Part shown: positions 1-7,828 of the stretch, in pieces
Position numbering within the stretch: the stretch's first letter is position 1
Layout of the letters: each line of letters begins with the position of its first letter
Assembly: GCA_037444685.1 (NCBI GenBank)
Contig: JBBILX010000003.1
Location: 310,001 to 374,000 of the forward strand
Reading direction: 5' to 3'
Length of the DNA: 64,000 nucleotides
From: UBA964 sp037444685
Lineage (GTDB): Bacteria > Pseudomonadota > Gammaproteobacteria > Steroidobacterales > Steroidobacteraceae
Made by a program: the position numbers and the translations under genes
Notes under the pieces: model-generated
Database searches by the model: none
What the model saw: the letters and a program-made list of their open reading frames with translations, nothing else
What the model was told of the DNA's origin: nothing

Positions 1-781
1 TATCGGACTTGAAGTAGCCGAGGTTGACCTCGAGACCGTCGCGCGGCCTGATGGTCAGGCCGGCGGTCCAGGTGTTCGTGTCCCAGCCGCCGACGTTGCC
101 GCGGTTACCGGGGCTCACGCCCTGCGCGGCGAGCGGGTGGTTGTTGGGCCAGGTCCCGTCGAACTCGGTCTGGCCATAGGACAGCTTGAACAGCACGCGC
201 TCCGGCGACAGCGGGCCGCTGAGGAAGGCGTTGTAGTCGCGGCGATCGTCAGACCCAACGGTCACGCCGACCTCGGCCTTCCACTCGTCCGAGGGTTTGC
301 GAGAGATGTAGTTGATCGCGCCGGCGAAAGCATTGCGACCATAGAGCGCGCTCTGCGGGCCCTTGAGCACCTCGACGCGCTCGATGTCGAAGACGCCGAT
401 GTCCTGCAAGGCCTGGTTCTGCAGGTAGACGCCATCGTAGAAGACCGCGACATTCGGTATGCGGTTGGTGAGCTGGGTCGGTGCGAGACCGCGGATCACG
501 GCCGCGCCGGCCTGCCCGGCGCTCGCGTAGCCTTCGTAGTTGAGACCCGGGGTTCGCAGCGCCACGTCCGTGAGGCCCTGGATGCTGGCGCGTTCGATCT
601 GCTCCGCCGTCAGCGCGTTCACGACGAGTGGAACGTCCTGCACCGACTCCTCGCGCTTGCGCGCGGTGACGACGATCTCCTCGAGGCCGTCCGCCTCGGC
701 ACCCTGCTCCTGCGCGAAGCCAGTCGGCGCCATCCAGGCGACTGCCGCCGCAGCCACCGTGACCCAGCACTTGTGCGTCAT
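1..781 (-). CDS. TonB-dependent receptor, N-terminal part (runs off the left edge)
   Basis: Reading leftward from the ATG at 781 gives an uninterrupted frame to the window edge, about 260 residues. It begins with a signal peptide ending near GFAQEQ, followed by the TonB-box-like region EEIVVTARKREESVQDVP. Next comes a plug domain with the hallmarks VIRGLAPTQ, VFYDGVY, IERVEVLKGPQSALYGRNAF and GAINYISRKP, and then the first barrel strands. This is the outer-membrane receptor type that imports large or scarce substrates using TonB energy. The plug class is close to that of the second receptor at 7829. The C-terminal barrel is outside the window. The substrate cannot be told from sequence. Confidence 0.93.
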   Translation of the reverse strand, partial: MTHKCWVTVAAAAVAWMAPTGFAQEQGAEADGLEEIVVTARKREESVQDVPLVVNALTAEQIERASIQGLTDVALRTPGLNYEGYASAGQAGAAVIRGLAPTQLTNRIPNVAVFYDGVYLQNQALQDIGVFDIERVEVLKGPQSALYGRNAFAGAINYISRKPSDEWKAEVGVTVGSDDRRDYNAFLSGPLSPERVLFKLSYGQTEFDGTWPNNHPLAAQGVSPGNRGNVGGWDTNTWTAGLTIRPRDGLEVNLGYFKSD

Positions 782-891
782 CAGATACTCCCTGTTTGCC
801 GAAACGTCCGCGCGAAGCGCATCGCGCGTCCCCGTATGTACGCGACCGGGCCCGGCGTGGTCAAGGCGCCACAGGACTGTCGCTGCGGTGA

Positions 892-952
892 GCGCCTGAC
901 GGGCCGCTGCGCCTGAGGGGCCGCTGCGCCTGACGGGCCGCTGCGCCTGACG
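892..952. repeat. 17-bp tandem repeat, about 3.5 copies
   Basis: The unit GGGCCGCTGCGCCTGA plus one variable base recurs at 901-916, 918-933 and 935-950. The tail of a further copy precedes it (892-900). The 17-bp period is exact and only the spacer base differs (G, then C). It lies in the 217-bp gap between the starts of the leftward TonB receptor and the end of the leftward TRAP lipoprotein gene, so just upstream of the receptor. No protein is assigned to it. It could be a simple slippage repeat or a multi-copy binding site. Confidence 0.85.
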
Positions 953-998
953 TGCGGCATCGTCCGGCGTGGCGCGGCCGCAACCGCCAGATGGCGCC

Positions 999-2075
999 TC
1001 AGGGCCCGATCGGAGGTGGCGCCGCGGGCGGCACGTCGCCGCGCCCCGCGCGGTAGGCCGCCACGCCCGCCGTCAGGGTCGCGTAGATGCGCTCGGCCTC
1101 GCCACCGATGCGTGTGACGAGCTCGCGGTGGGCGGGCCAGGCCGCGCGCCGCCACGCCTCGCGTTGCTCGGACGTCGGTCTGTAGAGCCTGACGCCCCGT
1201 TCGGGCAACGTCCGTTCGAGCGACGCGACCGATTCTCGCGCCGTGCGTCGCGCGTTCGCGGCGCCGCCGAAGCTGCCATCGACGATCCGCCGCGCGCGCG
1301 CGTCGAGAGCGGCGAACCAGCGGCCGTTGGCGAGCATCACACCCATGTCGTAGCTGTGCTGCGTCAGCACGAAATGCGGCGCCTCGTTGAGGATGCCCGA
1401 CAGCGAATACATCGTGGTACTGGTCACACCGCCCTCGATGAGGCCGGTCTGCAGGCTCGGTACCACGTCGGAGAAAGGCATTGTGATCGTGTCGGCGCCG
1501 AGGGCTGCGACGAACGCCTGCGAGGCGATCGACGAAGAGGCACGTATGCGCCGACCGCGCAGGTCTTCCGGCGCGGGCAGCGGCCGCTGGCCGTAGAGGT
1601 TGACCCAGCCGACGTCCGTCCATTGCATCAGGCGCAGCCCCTTGGCGGCGAACAGCTCGCGGAAGGGCTCGAGCATGAAGCGGTCCATGACGAAATCGAC
1701 CTCATCGGCGCTGTCGAACAGGAACGGCACCGACAGCAGCGCGATTTCGGGAACGAGCGTCGCCACGCCGGCGAACGAGCCGCCGGCGATCTGCAGGCGA
1801 CCCCGTCGCAACATGGCCAGCATCTGTTCCTCGGGGCCGGTCTCGCCGCGGATCAGCAGCCGTACGTCGAACTCCGGCAACTGCGATTCCAGGCGCCGCT
1901 CGAACTCGAGCCACAGCCGTTCGTCCGCCGACTTCGGCAGCGAGAACCCGCTGGCGTATACGACCGTGCGACCGTCGATCGCGCGCGGCTCGCAGGCCGC
2001 GGCGAGCGCCGCGATCGGCACTGCCGCAGCGCGCTCGAGGAACTGCCGACGTGAGGATCGCGGTGGCCGATGCAT
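999..2075 (-). CDS. TRAP transporter solute-binding lipoprotein, DctP family (orphan)
   Basis: The 358-residue product resembles periplasmic DctP/TAXI-like binding proteins of TRAP transporters. The N-terminus has a twin-arginine stretch (SSRRQFLERAA) and a lipobox-like LAAAC, so it is probably exported folded and lipid-anchored. Family features include GPEEQMLAMLRRGRLQIAGG near residue 80, the VPFLF segment, the DLRGRRIRASSS motif, and MPFSDVVPSLQTGLIEG with its usual IEG turn. The ATG at 2075 is chosen because the frame stays open far upstream without homology-like sequence and the signal peptide begins here. No DctQ/DctM membrane subunits are visible, so either they lie elsewhere or the protein acts as a stand-alone binder feeding the neighbouring receptor system. 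Confidence 0.85.
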   Translation of the reverse strand: MHRPPRSSRRQFLERAAAVPIAALAAACEPRAIDGRTVVYASGFSLPKSADERLWLEFERRLESQLPEFDVRLLIRGETGPEEQMLAMLRRGRLQIAGGSFAGVATLVPEIALLSVPFLFDSADEVDFVMDRFMLEPFRELFAAKGLRLMQWTDVGWVNLYGQRPLPAPEDLRGRRIRASSSIASQAFVAALGADTITMPFSDVVPSLQTGLIEGGVTSTTMYSLSGILNEAPHFVLTQHSYDMGVMLANGRWFAALDARARRIVDGSFGGAANARRTARESVASLERTLPERGVRLYRPTSEQREAWRRAAWPAHRELVTRIGGEAERIYATLTAGVAAYRAGRGDVPPAAPPPIGP

Positions 2076-2120
2076 TGACGCTCCGTGCGAGCGCCGACTA
2101 TAACCGCGGCGGGAGGATTC

Positions 2121-3173
2121 ATGAACGAAACCAGACTGGAACGCTACGTCGCCCTCGCGCTGCAGATCGACTGCGACGGTGTGCACCCCGATCACGATCG
2201 CGCCCACGCCAACCTGCGGATCCAGGGCTGTCTGCGCCGCATCGACGAGGCGGTCGGCGGCGCAAGGCGCTGGATCGGCCCGGATCTCAAGCTCGTCGTG
2301 CTGCCCGAATACGTGCTGACCGGCCCGCCATGGGGCGAGAGCATCGCCGAGTGGACCGACAAGGCCGCTCTCGCGCCCGACGGCGCCGAATACGAGGCGC
2401 TCGCGGCGATCGCGCAGAATCACTCGCTGTATCTGGCCGGCAATGGCTACGAAACCGACCGTCACTTCCCCGGGCTCTATTTCCAGGCGAGCTGGATCTT
2501 TGCGCCGAACGGCGCGCGCGTGCTGACCTACCGTCGTCTGATCTCGATGTTCGCACCGACGCCGCACGATGTCTGGGATCGTTACCTCGACATCTACGGC
2601 CTGGAGGGGGTGTTCCCGGTGGCCGATACCCCGATCGGACGGCTCGCGGCGATCGCCTCCGAGGAGATCCTCTACCCGGAGATCGCGCGCTGCCTTGCCG
2701 TGCGCGGTGCGGAGGTATTCGTCCACTCGAGCAGCGAAGTCGCGTCGCCCAAGCTCACGATCAAGCAGATCGCGCGGCGCGCCCGCGCGCTTGAGAATCT
2801 CGCCTATGTCGTGTCGGCCAACAACGCCGCGCTGCGCGGCATCGACGTGCCGATCGATTCGAGCAGCGGTTACTCGGACATCATCGACTATCACGGCGAG
2901 CAGCTCGTCGTGGCGGGCAGCGGAGTGTCCTCGGTCGCCAACGCGACGCTGGATCTCGCGGCGCTGCGGGCCTGGCGACGCCGCCCCGGCATGAGCAACC
3001 TGCTGTCGCGCCAGGCGCTCGACCTGTATGCAGAGATCTATGCGACCGCGGACATCCGCCGGCGCAATGGACTGCTCGACGGCGACCGGATCGTGATCCC
3101 CGAGCGCAGTTACTTCGCACAGCGTCAGGCCGAGGTCCTCGCCCGCCTGCGCGAGCGACAGCTCATCCTTTGA
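2121..3173 (+). CDS. Nitrilase-fold (carbon-nitrogen hydrolase) protein with altered catalytic triad
   Basis: The protein has 350 residues, with a GGGAGGA ribosome site 3 bases before ATG 2121. The fold is recognisable from LVVLPEYVLTG (Glu63), the YRR segment, and the nucleophile-region motif ending YPEIARCLAVRGAEV. In the family the triad is Glu-Lys-Cys. Here Glu63 is kept, the Lys position is Arg139 (YRR instead of YRK), and the Cys position is Ser180 (IASEEILYPE instead of the ICYDxxFPE pattern). A paralogue at 21975 has identical substitutions, so this is a subfamily trait, not damage. It has no signal peptide, unlike the paralogue. Its stop overlaps the start of the next gene (TGATG), so translation is coupled. 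The substrate is unknown, and it may not be a classical amidase. Confidence 0.85.
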   Translation: MNETRLERYVALALQIDCDGVHPDHDRAHANLRIQGCLRRIDEAVGGARRWIGPDLKLVVLPEYVLTGPPWGESIAEWTDKAALAPDGAEYEALAAIAQNHSLYLAGNGYETDRHFPGLYFQASWIFAPNGARVLTYRRLISMFAPTPHDVWDRYLDIYGLEGVFPVADTPIGRLAAIASEEILYPEIARCLAVRGAEVFVHSSSEVASPKLTIKQIARRARALENLAYVVSANNAALRGIDVPIDSSSGYSDIIDYHGEQLVVAGSGVSSVANATLDLAALRAWRRRPGMSNLLSRQALDLYAEIYATADIRRRNGLLDGDRIVIPERSYFAQRQAEVLARLRERQLIL

Positions 3174-4045
3174 TGCCCGGGACACCGGTCGCGGAGCGGG
3201 ACTGGCGGGTCGATCCGCTCGGACGCGGCGTCTACCTGTTCCGCTGGCAGCGCGGTTTCTACCTGAGCCCGTTCGTCGTCGGTGATCGTGGCGTGACCGC
3301 TTTCGATCCGATCAACGAGGCCGCTGCCGGGGCCTACCGCGCCGCCATCGCCAGCGTGACCGACCGCCCGCTCGTGCGGCTCGTCTACTCGCACGACCAC
3401 CGCGACCACATCTGCGGCGGCGCCGCGCTCGCCGCGGGCGCCGACTGCGAGGTCTGCGCGCACGAGGCCGCGCACCGGCGAATCGAACGGCGCGGCGACC
3501 GCGACGTGCTGCGGCCGACCGGCGTGATCGGCGATGGTGCGGTGATCGCCGATGGCGCTGCGCGCATCGAGGTGCGCGATTTCGGCCCGAACCACTCGGA
3601 CTCCAACCTGCTGTTCCTGCTGCCGACCGACCGCGGCCGGCTGCTGGTCTGGGTCGACGGCGTCGAGCCCGACGTCGCGCCGTACCGCAATCTGCCCGAC
3701 ACCGACTTCGGCGGCTATCTGCACTCGCTCGAGGAGGCCTCCAAGCTCGATTTCGACCAGGTCGCCGGTGGGCACACCGGGCCCGGCGACCGACGCTGGG
3801 TTGCCGACTACCGGGAGTATCTGCTGCGGCTCCTCGAGGCGACGCAGCGGGCTTTCGCGGCGTCCGGCGGTCAGGTCCCGGAGCCTGGCGAGGACGGCGT
3901 CGCGATGACCGAGCGTGTCCGCGGCGAGGTGGCGCAGGCCGCCGCGCGATCGATCGAACCGCGGTTTGGCCACTGGGCCGGCTTCCGTCAATGGGCGCCG
4001 CAGACGGCCGACCGGATCCTGAGCTTCTTGATCACTGGCAACTGA
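3173..4045 (+). CDS. MBL-fold metallo-hydrolase
   Basis: The product is a metallo-beta-lactamase superfamily protein of 290 residues. The metal-binding motif HDHRDH starts at His74, a further His lies in the FGPNHSDSN segment, and GGHTGP carries another ligand. DGVEPDVAP follows the expected strand. The ATG at 3173 shares its A with the stop of the preceding nitrilase-like gene, so the two genes are co-translated. An in-frame TTG one codon earlier is less likely. There is no signal peptide, so it is cytoplasmic. It resembles quinoprotein-relay or SoxH-type MBL proteins. The second MBL gene in this window (25407-26299) is of the same general type but exported. Confidence 0.88.
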   Translation: MPGTPVAERDWRVDPLGRGVYLFRWQRGFYLSPFVVGDRGVTAFDPINEAAAGAYRAAIASVTDRPLVRLVYSHDHRDHICGGAALAAGADCEVCAHEAAHRRIERRGDRDVLRPTGVIGDGAVIADGAARIEVRDFGPNHSDSNLLFLLPTDRGRLLVWVDGVEPDVAPYRNLPDTDFGGYLHSLEEASKLDFDQVAGGHTGPGDRRWVADYREYLLRLLEATQRAFAASGGQVPEPGEDGVAMTERVRGEVAQAAARSIEPRFGHWAGFRQWAPQTADRILSFLITGN

Positions 4046-4070
4046 GCCGCGATACCGGAGTGCACGATCG

Positions 4071-5087
4071 ATGAAGAGTGTCGTCCACGACCGTTTCGGC
4101 TCGCCGCGCGAGGTGCTGCGTGTCGTCGAGGGACCGCCCGAGCAGCCGCTCGCGGGCGAGCTCGTCGTGCGGATGGAGGCGGCGGCGATGCACATCGCCG
4201 ATCTGCGCACGATCGAGGGTGCCGGCGACTTCCAGCTCCCGCTGCCCCGCACTCCCGGTTTCGAAGGCATCGGCCGCGTCGTTCGCGTCGGTCCCGGTGT
4301 GAGCGGCTTCGCGGTCGGCGATCGGGTGTTTCCGCCGCTCGGCAGCGGCACGTTTCGCGAGGAGGTCCGCTGCCGCGCCGCGGGCTGCATGCCGGCCCCC
4401 GAGGGCGACGCCGTGCAACTGTCGCTGCTGACTGTCAACGGTCCCACGGCCGAGGTGCTACTCGAGGACTTCGCCGACCTCGAACCCGGCGACTGGCTGA
4501 TCCAGAACGCCGCGAACTCGAGTTGCGGCCGCTATCTGATCCGGCTGGCGCGCCTCAAGGGCGTGCGCACCGTCAATGTCGTGCGTCGCGCCGAAATGGT
4601 TGCCGAGCTGCGCGAGCTCGGCGCCGACATCGTGCTCGTCGACGGACCGGACCTCGCTGCGCGCGTAGCGGAGGCAGTCGATGGTGTGCCCGTGCGGGTC
4701 GGCATCGATGCGGTCGGCGGCGCGGCGACGCAGCGCATCGCGGAATGCCTCGCGCCGGGCAGCACCGTGGCCAGCTACGGCTGCATGTCGGGCGAGCCCT
4801 GTCATCTCGACTTCTATCTGATGTTCCGGCGCGACATCCGGCTCGTCGGCGTGTCCTTCGTGCGGCAGTTCGGGCGGCGCTCGCCGGAGCAGGTGAGGCA
4901 GATGTACGCGCGCCTCGCCCGCCACATTGCCAGCGGTGAGCTGCGCGCCAAGATCGCCGGCGTCTATCCGCTCGAGCGCATCGTCGAGGCCTGCGAGCGC
5001 GCCGGCCGGACCGGCGCCGAGCGCGACGGCAAGGTCGTCGTGGGCTTCGGCTGGAGCGGGGAGCCCGCCCCGATCGTCACGGGTTGA
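4071..5087 (+). CDS. Zinc-type medium-chain reductase, 2-enoyl reductase (MECR)-like
   Basis: The 338-residue MDR-superfamily oxidoreductase has an N-terminal GroES-like domain (PRTPGFEGIGRVVRVGPGV, then GDRVFPP) and a Rossmann domain. The DWLIQNAANSSCGRYLI stretch corresponds to the signature of mitochondrial-type enoyl-thioester reductases (MECR/Etr1), where the family has QNAANSGVG. This suggests NADPH-dependent reduction of a 2-enoyl thioester or a similar enone. No structural-zinc cysteine cluster is seen. It lies 25 bp after the MBL gene in the same direction, so the genes at 2121, 3173 and 4071 likely form one operon. Its last 11 bases overlap the end of the convergent oxidoreductase gene. 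Confidence 0.87.
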   Translation: MKSVVHDRFGSPREVLRVVEGPPEQPLAGELVVRMEAAAMHIADLRTIEGAGDFQLPLPRTPGFEGIGRVVRVGPGVSGFAVGDRVFPPLGSGTFREEVRCRAAGCMPAPEGDAVQLSLLTVNGPTAEVLLEDFADLEPGDWLIQNAANSSCGRYLIRLARLKGVRTVNVVRRAEMVAELRELGADIVLVDGPDLAARVAEAVDGVPVRVGIDAVGGAATQRIAECLAPGSTVASYGCMSGEPCHLDFYLMFRRDIRLVGVSFVRQFGRRSPEQVRQMYARLARHIASGELRAKIAGVYPLERIVEACERAGRTGAERDGKVVVGFGWSGEPAPIVTG

Positions 5088-6045
5088 CGAGGATGATCTT
5101 TCCGAAGTGCAGGCGTGCATCGACCATCGCGTGCGCGCGCGGCAGATCCGCCATCGGCAGCACGGTGTCGACGACGGGGCGGAACTCGCCGGCCGCGAAG
5201 CGTGGCAACGCGAGCCGGCGAAAACTCGCCATCGTCTCGGGCAGGAACCGGGCACTGGTCGAGATGCTCATCGAGGACAGTCGCAGGTTGCGCGTGCCGA
5301 TGTTCAGGCTGAAACAGACCTGGCGCCCCCCCGTGCTGCCGTACATGACGATGTGCCCTTCGGCCGCCATCGAGTCGAACAGGGCCGCGGCCGTCTCCTC
5401 GCCGATGGTCATCAGGCCGACGTCGATGCCGTGGCCGCCGGTGTCTCGCATCACGGCGGCAGGCACGTCTTCGGACTTGTAGTTGTACGCCGCATCCGCG
5501 CCCGCGTTGCGGGCCCGTGCGCACTTGTCATCGCGGCTTGCCGTGCCGGCGACCCACGCGCCGCGCCAGCGCGCGATCTGCAGTGCAGCGCTGCCGACGC
5601 TGCTCGCGATCGCCTCGATCAGCACGCGTTGTCCCGGCTGCACGTCGGCGACGGTGATCAACGCATGCCAGGCCGTCAGCCAGCCCACCGGAATCGCGGC
5701 GCCCTGCTCGAACGACAGTCCAGCCGGCAGCGGCAGCGCATGGGCGGCCTCGAACAGCACATGGGTTGCGTGCGAGCCGCGCGCGCGACCGAAAACGCGG
5801 TCACCGACCGCAAAGCTGGCGACGCCCGGCCCGAGCGCCTCGACGACGCCGGCGGACTCCATGCCCATGACGAAAGGCAGCGTCTGGCCCGAGTAAGTGC
5901 CCGCGCGCATGCGCGTCTCGGCGAAGTTGATGCCGGAGGCCCGCACGCGCACGAGCAACTGCCCGGGGCCGGGCACCAGCGGTTCGAGCGCGCTCCAGCG
6001 CATGGCCTCGACGCCGCCGAACTCCCGGACCAGCCAGCCGTGCAT
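5077..6045 (-). CDS. Quinone-oxidoreductase-like zinc-binding dehydrogenase family protein
   Basis: The MDR oxidoreductase has 322 residues from ATG 6045 (MHGWLVREFGG). It shows the GroES-like domain (SGINFAETRMRAGTY, PFVMGMESAGVVEALG, GDRVFG) and a Rossmann domain. The equivalent of the AAxGxVG loop is IEAIASSVGSAALQIAR, followed by DVGLMTIGEE. There are no catalytic zinc ligands, as in NADPH:quinone reductases and crotonyl-type reductases. Its start lies 5 bp after the stop of the leftward GST gene, so the two are one transcript. Together with the MECR-like gene this puts two enone or enoyl reductases back to back with overlapping 3' ends. Confidence 0.88.
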   Translation of the reverse strand: MHGWLVREFGGVEAMRWSALEPLVPGPGQLLVRVRASGINFAETRMRAGTYSGQTLPFVMGMESAGVVEALGPGVASFAVGDRVFGRARGSHATHVLFEAAHALPLPAGLSFEQGAAIPVGWLTAWHALITVADVQPGQRVLIEAIASSVGSAALQIARWRGAWVAGTASRDDKCARARNAGADAAYNYKSEDVPAAVMRDTGGHGIDVGLMTIGEETAAALFDSMAAEGHIVMYGSTGGRQVCFSLNIGTRNLRLSSMSISTSARFLPETMASFRRLALPRFAAGEFRPVVDTVLPMADLPRAHAMVDARLHFGKIILVNP

Positions 6046-6049
6046 GCGC

Positions 6050-6700
6050 TCAGCGTCGCGCGGCGAAGAATGCCTGCATCGCGGCGTTGTACTCAGCGAT
6101 GAACGGGCCGGCGATCGGATCCTGCTGCATGTGCGCGAACCACGCCTTGAGCCGCGGCCGGTCGGCGTAGAGGTCGGTGATGCCAAATGCGGCGACGACT
6201 CCGCTCATCATCAGCAGACAGGGCAGCATCGCGCAGTCGGCCTGGGTCGGCGCACCGTAGAGCGCAAAGGGGCCGCCGCCCATGAAGTGCTCGAGGTCCG
6301 CCATCGCCTTGGCGAGCCCCTGTTTCGAAGCCTCGACTTCGGTCTGATTGCGCTGCGCCGGATTCATGTTGCGGAAGAACCCCGCGCCCTGCGACATGAC
6401 GTAGAGGTCGGTGATACGGCCGAGCAGACGGACCCGGGCGCGGTCGAGGGCCGCGGGCGGCAGCAGCGACTTCTGCGGATACGCGTCGTCGAGGTATTCG
6501 AGGATGACCATCGACTCGGCGAGATAGTGGCCGCCATCCTCGAGCGTCGGCATCTTGCCCATGGGGTTGATCGCGAGGTACTCGGGCGACTTGATGCCGC
6601 CTCCCGGCGGCGTCTCGGGCGAGAGCGAGAGACCCTTGTAGCGGGCAGCCAGCACGACGCGCGCCACGTAGGGCGACACGAGACTTCCATACAGCTTCAT
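6050..6700 (-). CDS. Glutathione S-transferase
   Basis: The 216-residue soluble GST has an N-terminal thioredoxin-like domain. MKLYGSLVSPYVARV carries the Ser-Pro-Tyr active-site region, with the cis-Pro context at GKMPTLEDG and ESMVILEYLDD as glutathione-binding residues. The all-helical C-terminal domain follows (ADCAMLPCLLMMSG). It probably conjugates or isomerises an electrophilic intermediate, consistent with the enone reductase directly downstream at 6045. It is the first gene of the leftward pair. The start ATG is 112 bp from that of the divergent hydrolase gene at 6813, and this gap should hold both promoters. Confidence 0.92.
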   Translation of the reverse strand: MKLYGSLVSPYVARVVLAARYKGLSLSPETPPGGGIKSPEYLAINPMGKMPTLEDGGHYLAESMVILEYLDDAYPQKSLLPPAALDRARVRLLGRITDLYVMSQGAGFFRNMNPAQRNQTEVEASKQGLAKAMADLEHFMGGGPFALYGAPTQADCAMLPCLLMMSGVVAAFGITDLYADRPRLKAWFAHMQQDPIAGPFIAEYNAAMQAFFAARR

Positions 6701-6812
6701 GGGCGTTCCTCCGGAGCGGCCGCTTGGATTTGCTATTGTGGCCGCGATCGCCGATGACTATAGCGCGCGTCGGCCCGGCAGCGTGAGCGGCCGGCCTCGC
6801 GGAGGGACCAGC

Positions 6813-7667
6813 ATGCCCAGAGCCGATCGCCGAGCCACCGCGCGTCGACCCGCCGCGCGAGCCGCGCCGCGGATCCGCCGCAGCTACTTCGAGTGCCGCT
6901 ACGGCCAGCTGCACGTCCACCATGCGATCCCCTCGGGCGGTGGCTTCGATGAGGCCACGACGCTGCTGTGTTTTCACCAGAGCCCGATGTCGGGACGCGT
7001 GTTCCGGCGTTTTCTGCCGATCGCCGGCATCGACCGCTCGGTGTATGCCCCCGACACGCCGGGTTATGGGGAGTCCGATGCGCCGCCGGCGCCGCCCTCG
7101 ATCGCCGAGTACGCGGGCGCGATGCTCGACTTCCTCGACACGATGCGCTTCCGTCACGTTGACCTGCTCGGCTACCACACCGGTTCGGCCATCGCTGCCG
7201 AGATCGCGATCGCGCGTCCCAACCTCGTTCGCCGTCTCGTGCTGGTCGCGGTGCCGGTGCTCCTGGACGCCGAACGCGAAGCGTTCTGGCGCGCGCCCTG
7301 GCCGATGCCGCTCGCCGAGGACGGTTCGCACCTGCTCCGCGAGTGGCAACGCAGCCAGCAGTGGCGTGGACCCGGTGTGACACTCGAGCAGCTCGCCGCG
7401 TCTTTCGCGGAGAAGCTCCGCAATGGGCCGAATGCCTGGTGGGGCGCCAACGCCGTCATGAACTGGCCCGCCGACGAGCGGCTGCCGCTCGTGCGTCAGC
7501 CGGTGCTCGTGCTGCGGCCGCGCGATGACCTCTGGGAGGCGACGGCGCGCGCACGTGGGCTGATACCCGATGCGCGTTTCGTCGACCTGCCCGAGGCCGG
7601 CTTTGGCGTGTTCGAGGCCAAGCCCGAACTCGTTGCCGGTCGGCTCGCCGGGTTTCTCGGCGACTAG
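6813..7667 (+). CDS. Alpha/beta-hydrolase-fold protein, HTG subfamily (no Ser nucleophile)
   Basis: The product has 284 residues, with GGAGGGA at 6801-6807 before ATG 6813. The fold is clear: CFHQSPMSG after strand 3, PDTPGYGESDAPP, the nucleophile elbow, then VLRPRDD with the usual acid. The elbow reads LLGYHTGSA, so the position of catalytic Ser in GxSxG is His122. The C-terminal GH motif is replaced by AGFGVFE. The oxyanion HG motif is replaced by HQSP. The same pair of changes occurs in the genes at 17040, 19156 and 26302. This is therefore a coherent subfamily and not a decayed gene. Its chemistry is unknown. Lyase, isomerase or binding roles are possible. Confidence 0.88.
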   Translation: MPRADRRATARRPAARAAPRIRRSYFECRYGQLHVHHAIPSGGGFDEATTLLCFHQSPMSGRVFRRFLPIAGIDRSVYAPDTPGYGESDAPPAPPSIAEYAGAMLDFLDTMRFRHVDLLGYHTGSAIAAEIAIARPNLVRRLVLVAVPVLLDAEREAFWRAPWPMPLAEDGSHLLREWQRSQQWRGPGVTLEQLAASFAEKLRNGPNAWWGANAVMNWPADERLPLVRQPVLVLRPRDDLWEATARARGLIPDARFVDLPEAGFGVFEAKPELVAGRLAGFLGD

Positions 7668-7683
7668 TCACGCGTGTTGCGCG

Positions 7684-7700
7684 CCCGCGACAATTGCGGG
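7684..7700 (+). terminator. Candidate stem-loop after the hydrolase gene
   Basis: CCCGC and GCGGG flank a 7-base loop (gacaatt), 17 bases after the stop of the hydrolase gene. There is no T-run, so this is only a possible intrinsic terminator or transcript-end hairpin. Confidence 0.3.
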
Positions 7701-7828
7701 TGCACTGTGAGCAGATCTATCATGACGCCGGCCGCACCCGGTCGCAGCCAAGCACCGGATAACTGCCGTCGTTGCGGTTTTCGCGGTTTCAGGGGTCAAA
7801 GCAGTCCAGGGGAGGAACCGTGTCGCCC

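Noticed and set aside
892..952. CRISPR array
   Set aside because: The repeats are adjacent with a single-base spacer, so this is a plain tandem repeat. No cas genes are present.
2076..3185. Upstream extension of the TRAP lipoprotein frame
   Set aside because: The open extension covers the nitrilase-like gene on the other strand and has no homology-like pattern. The signal peptide places the start at 2075.
7668..7828. Riboswitch or small RNA ahead of the TonB receptor
   Set aside because: Apart from the short hairpin at 7684-7700, no conserved aptamer core was found in this 161-bp gap.
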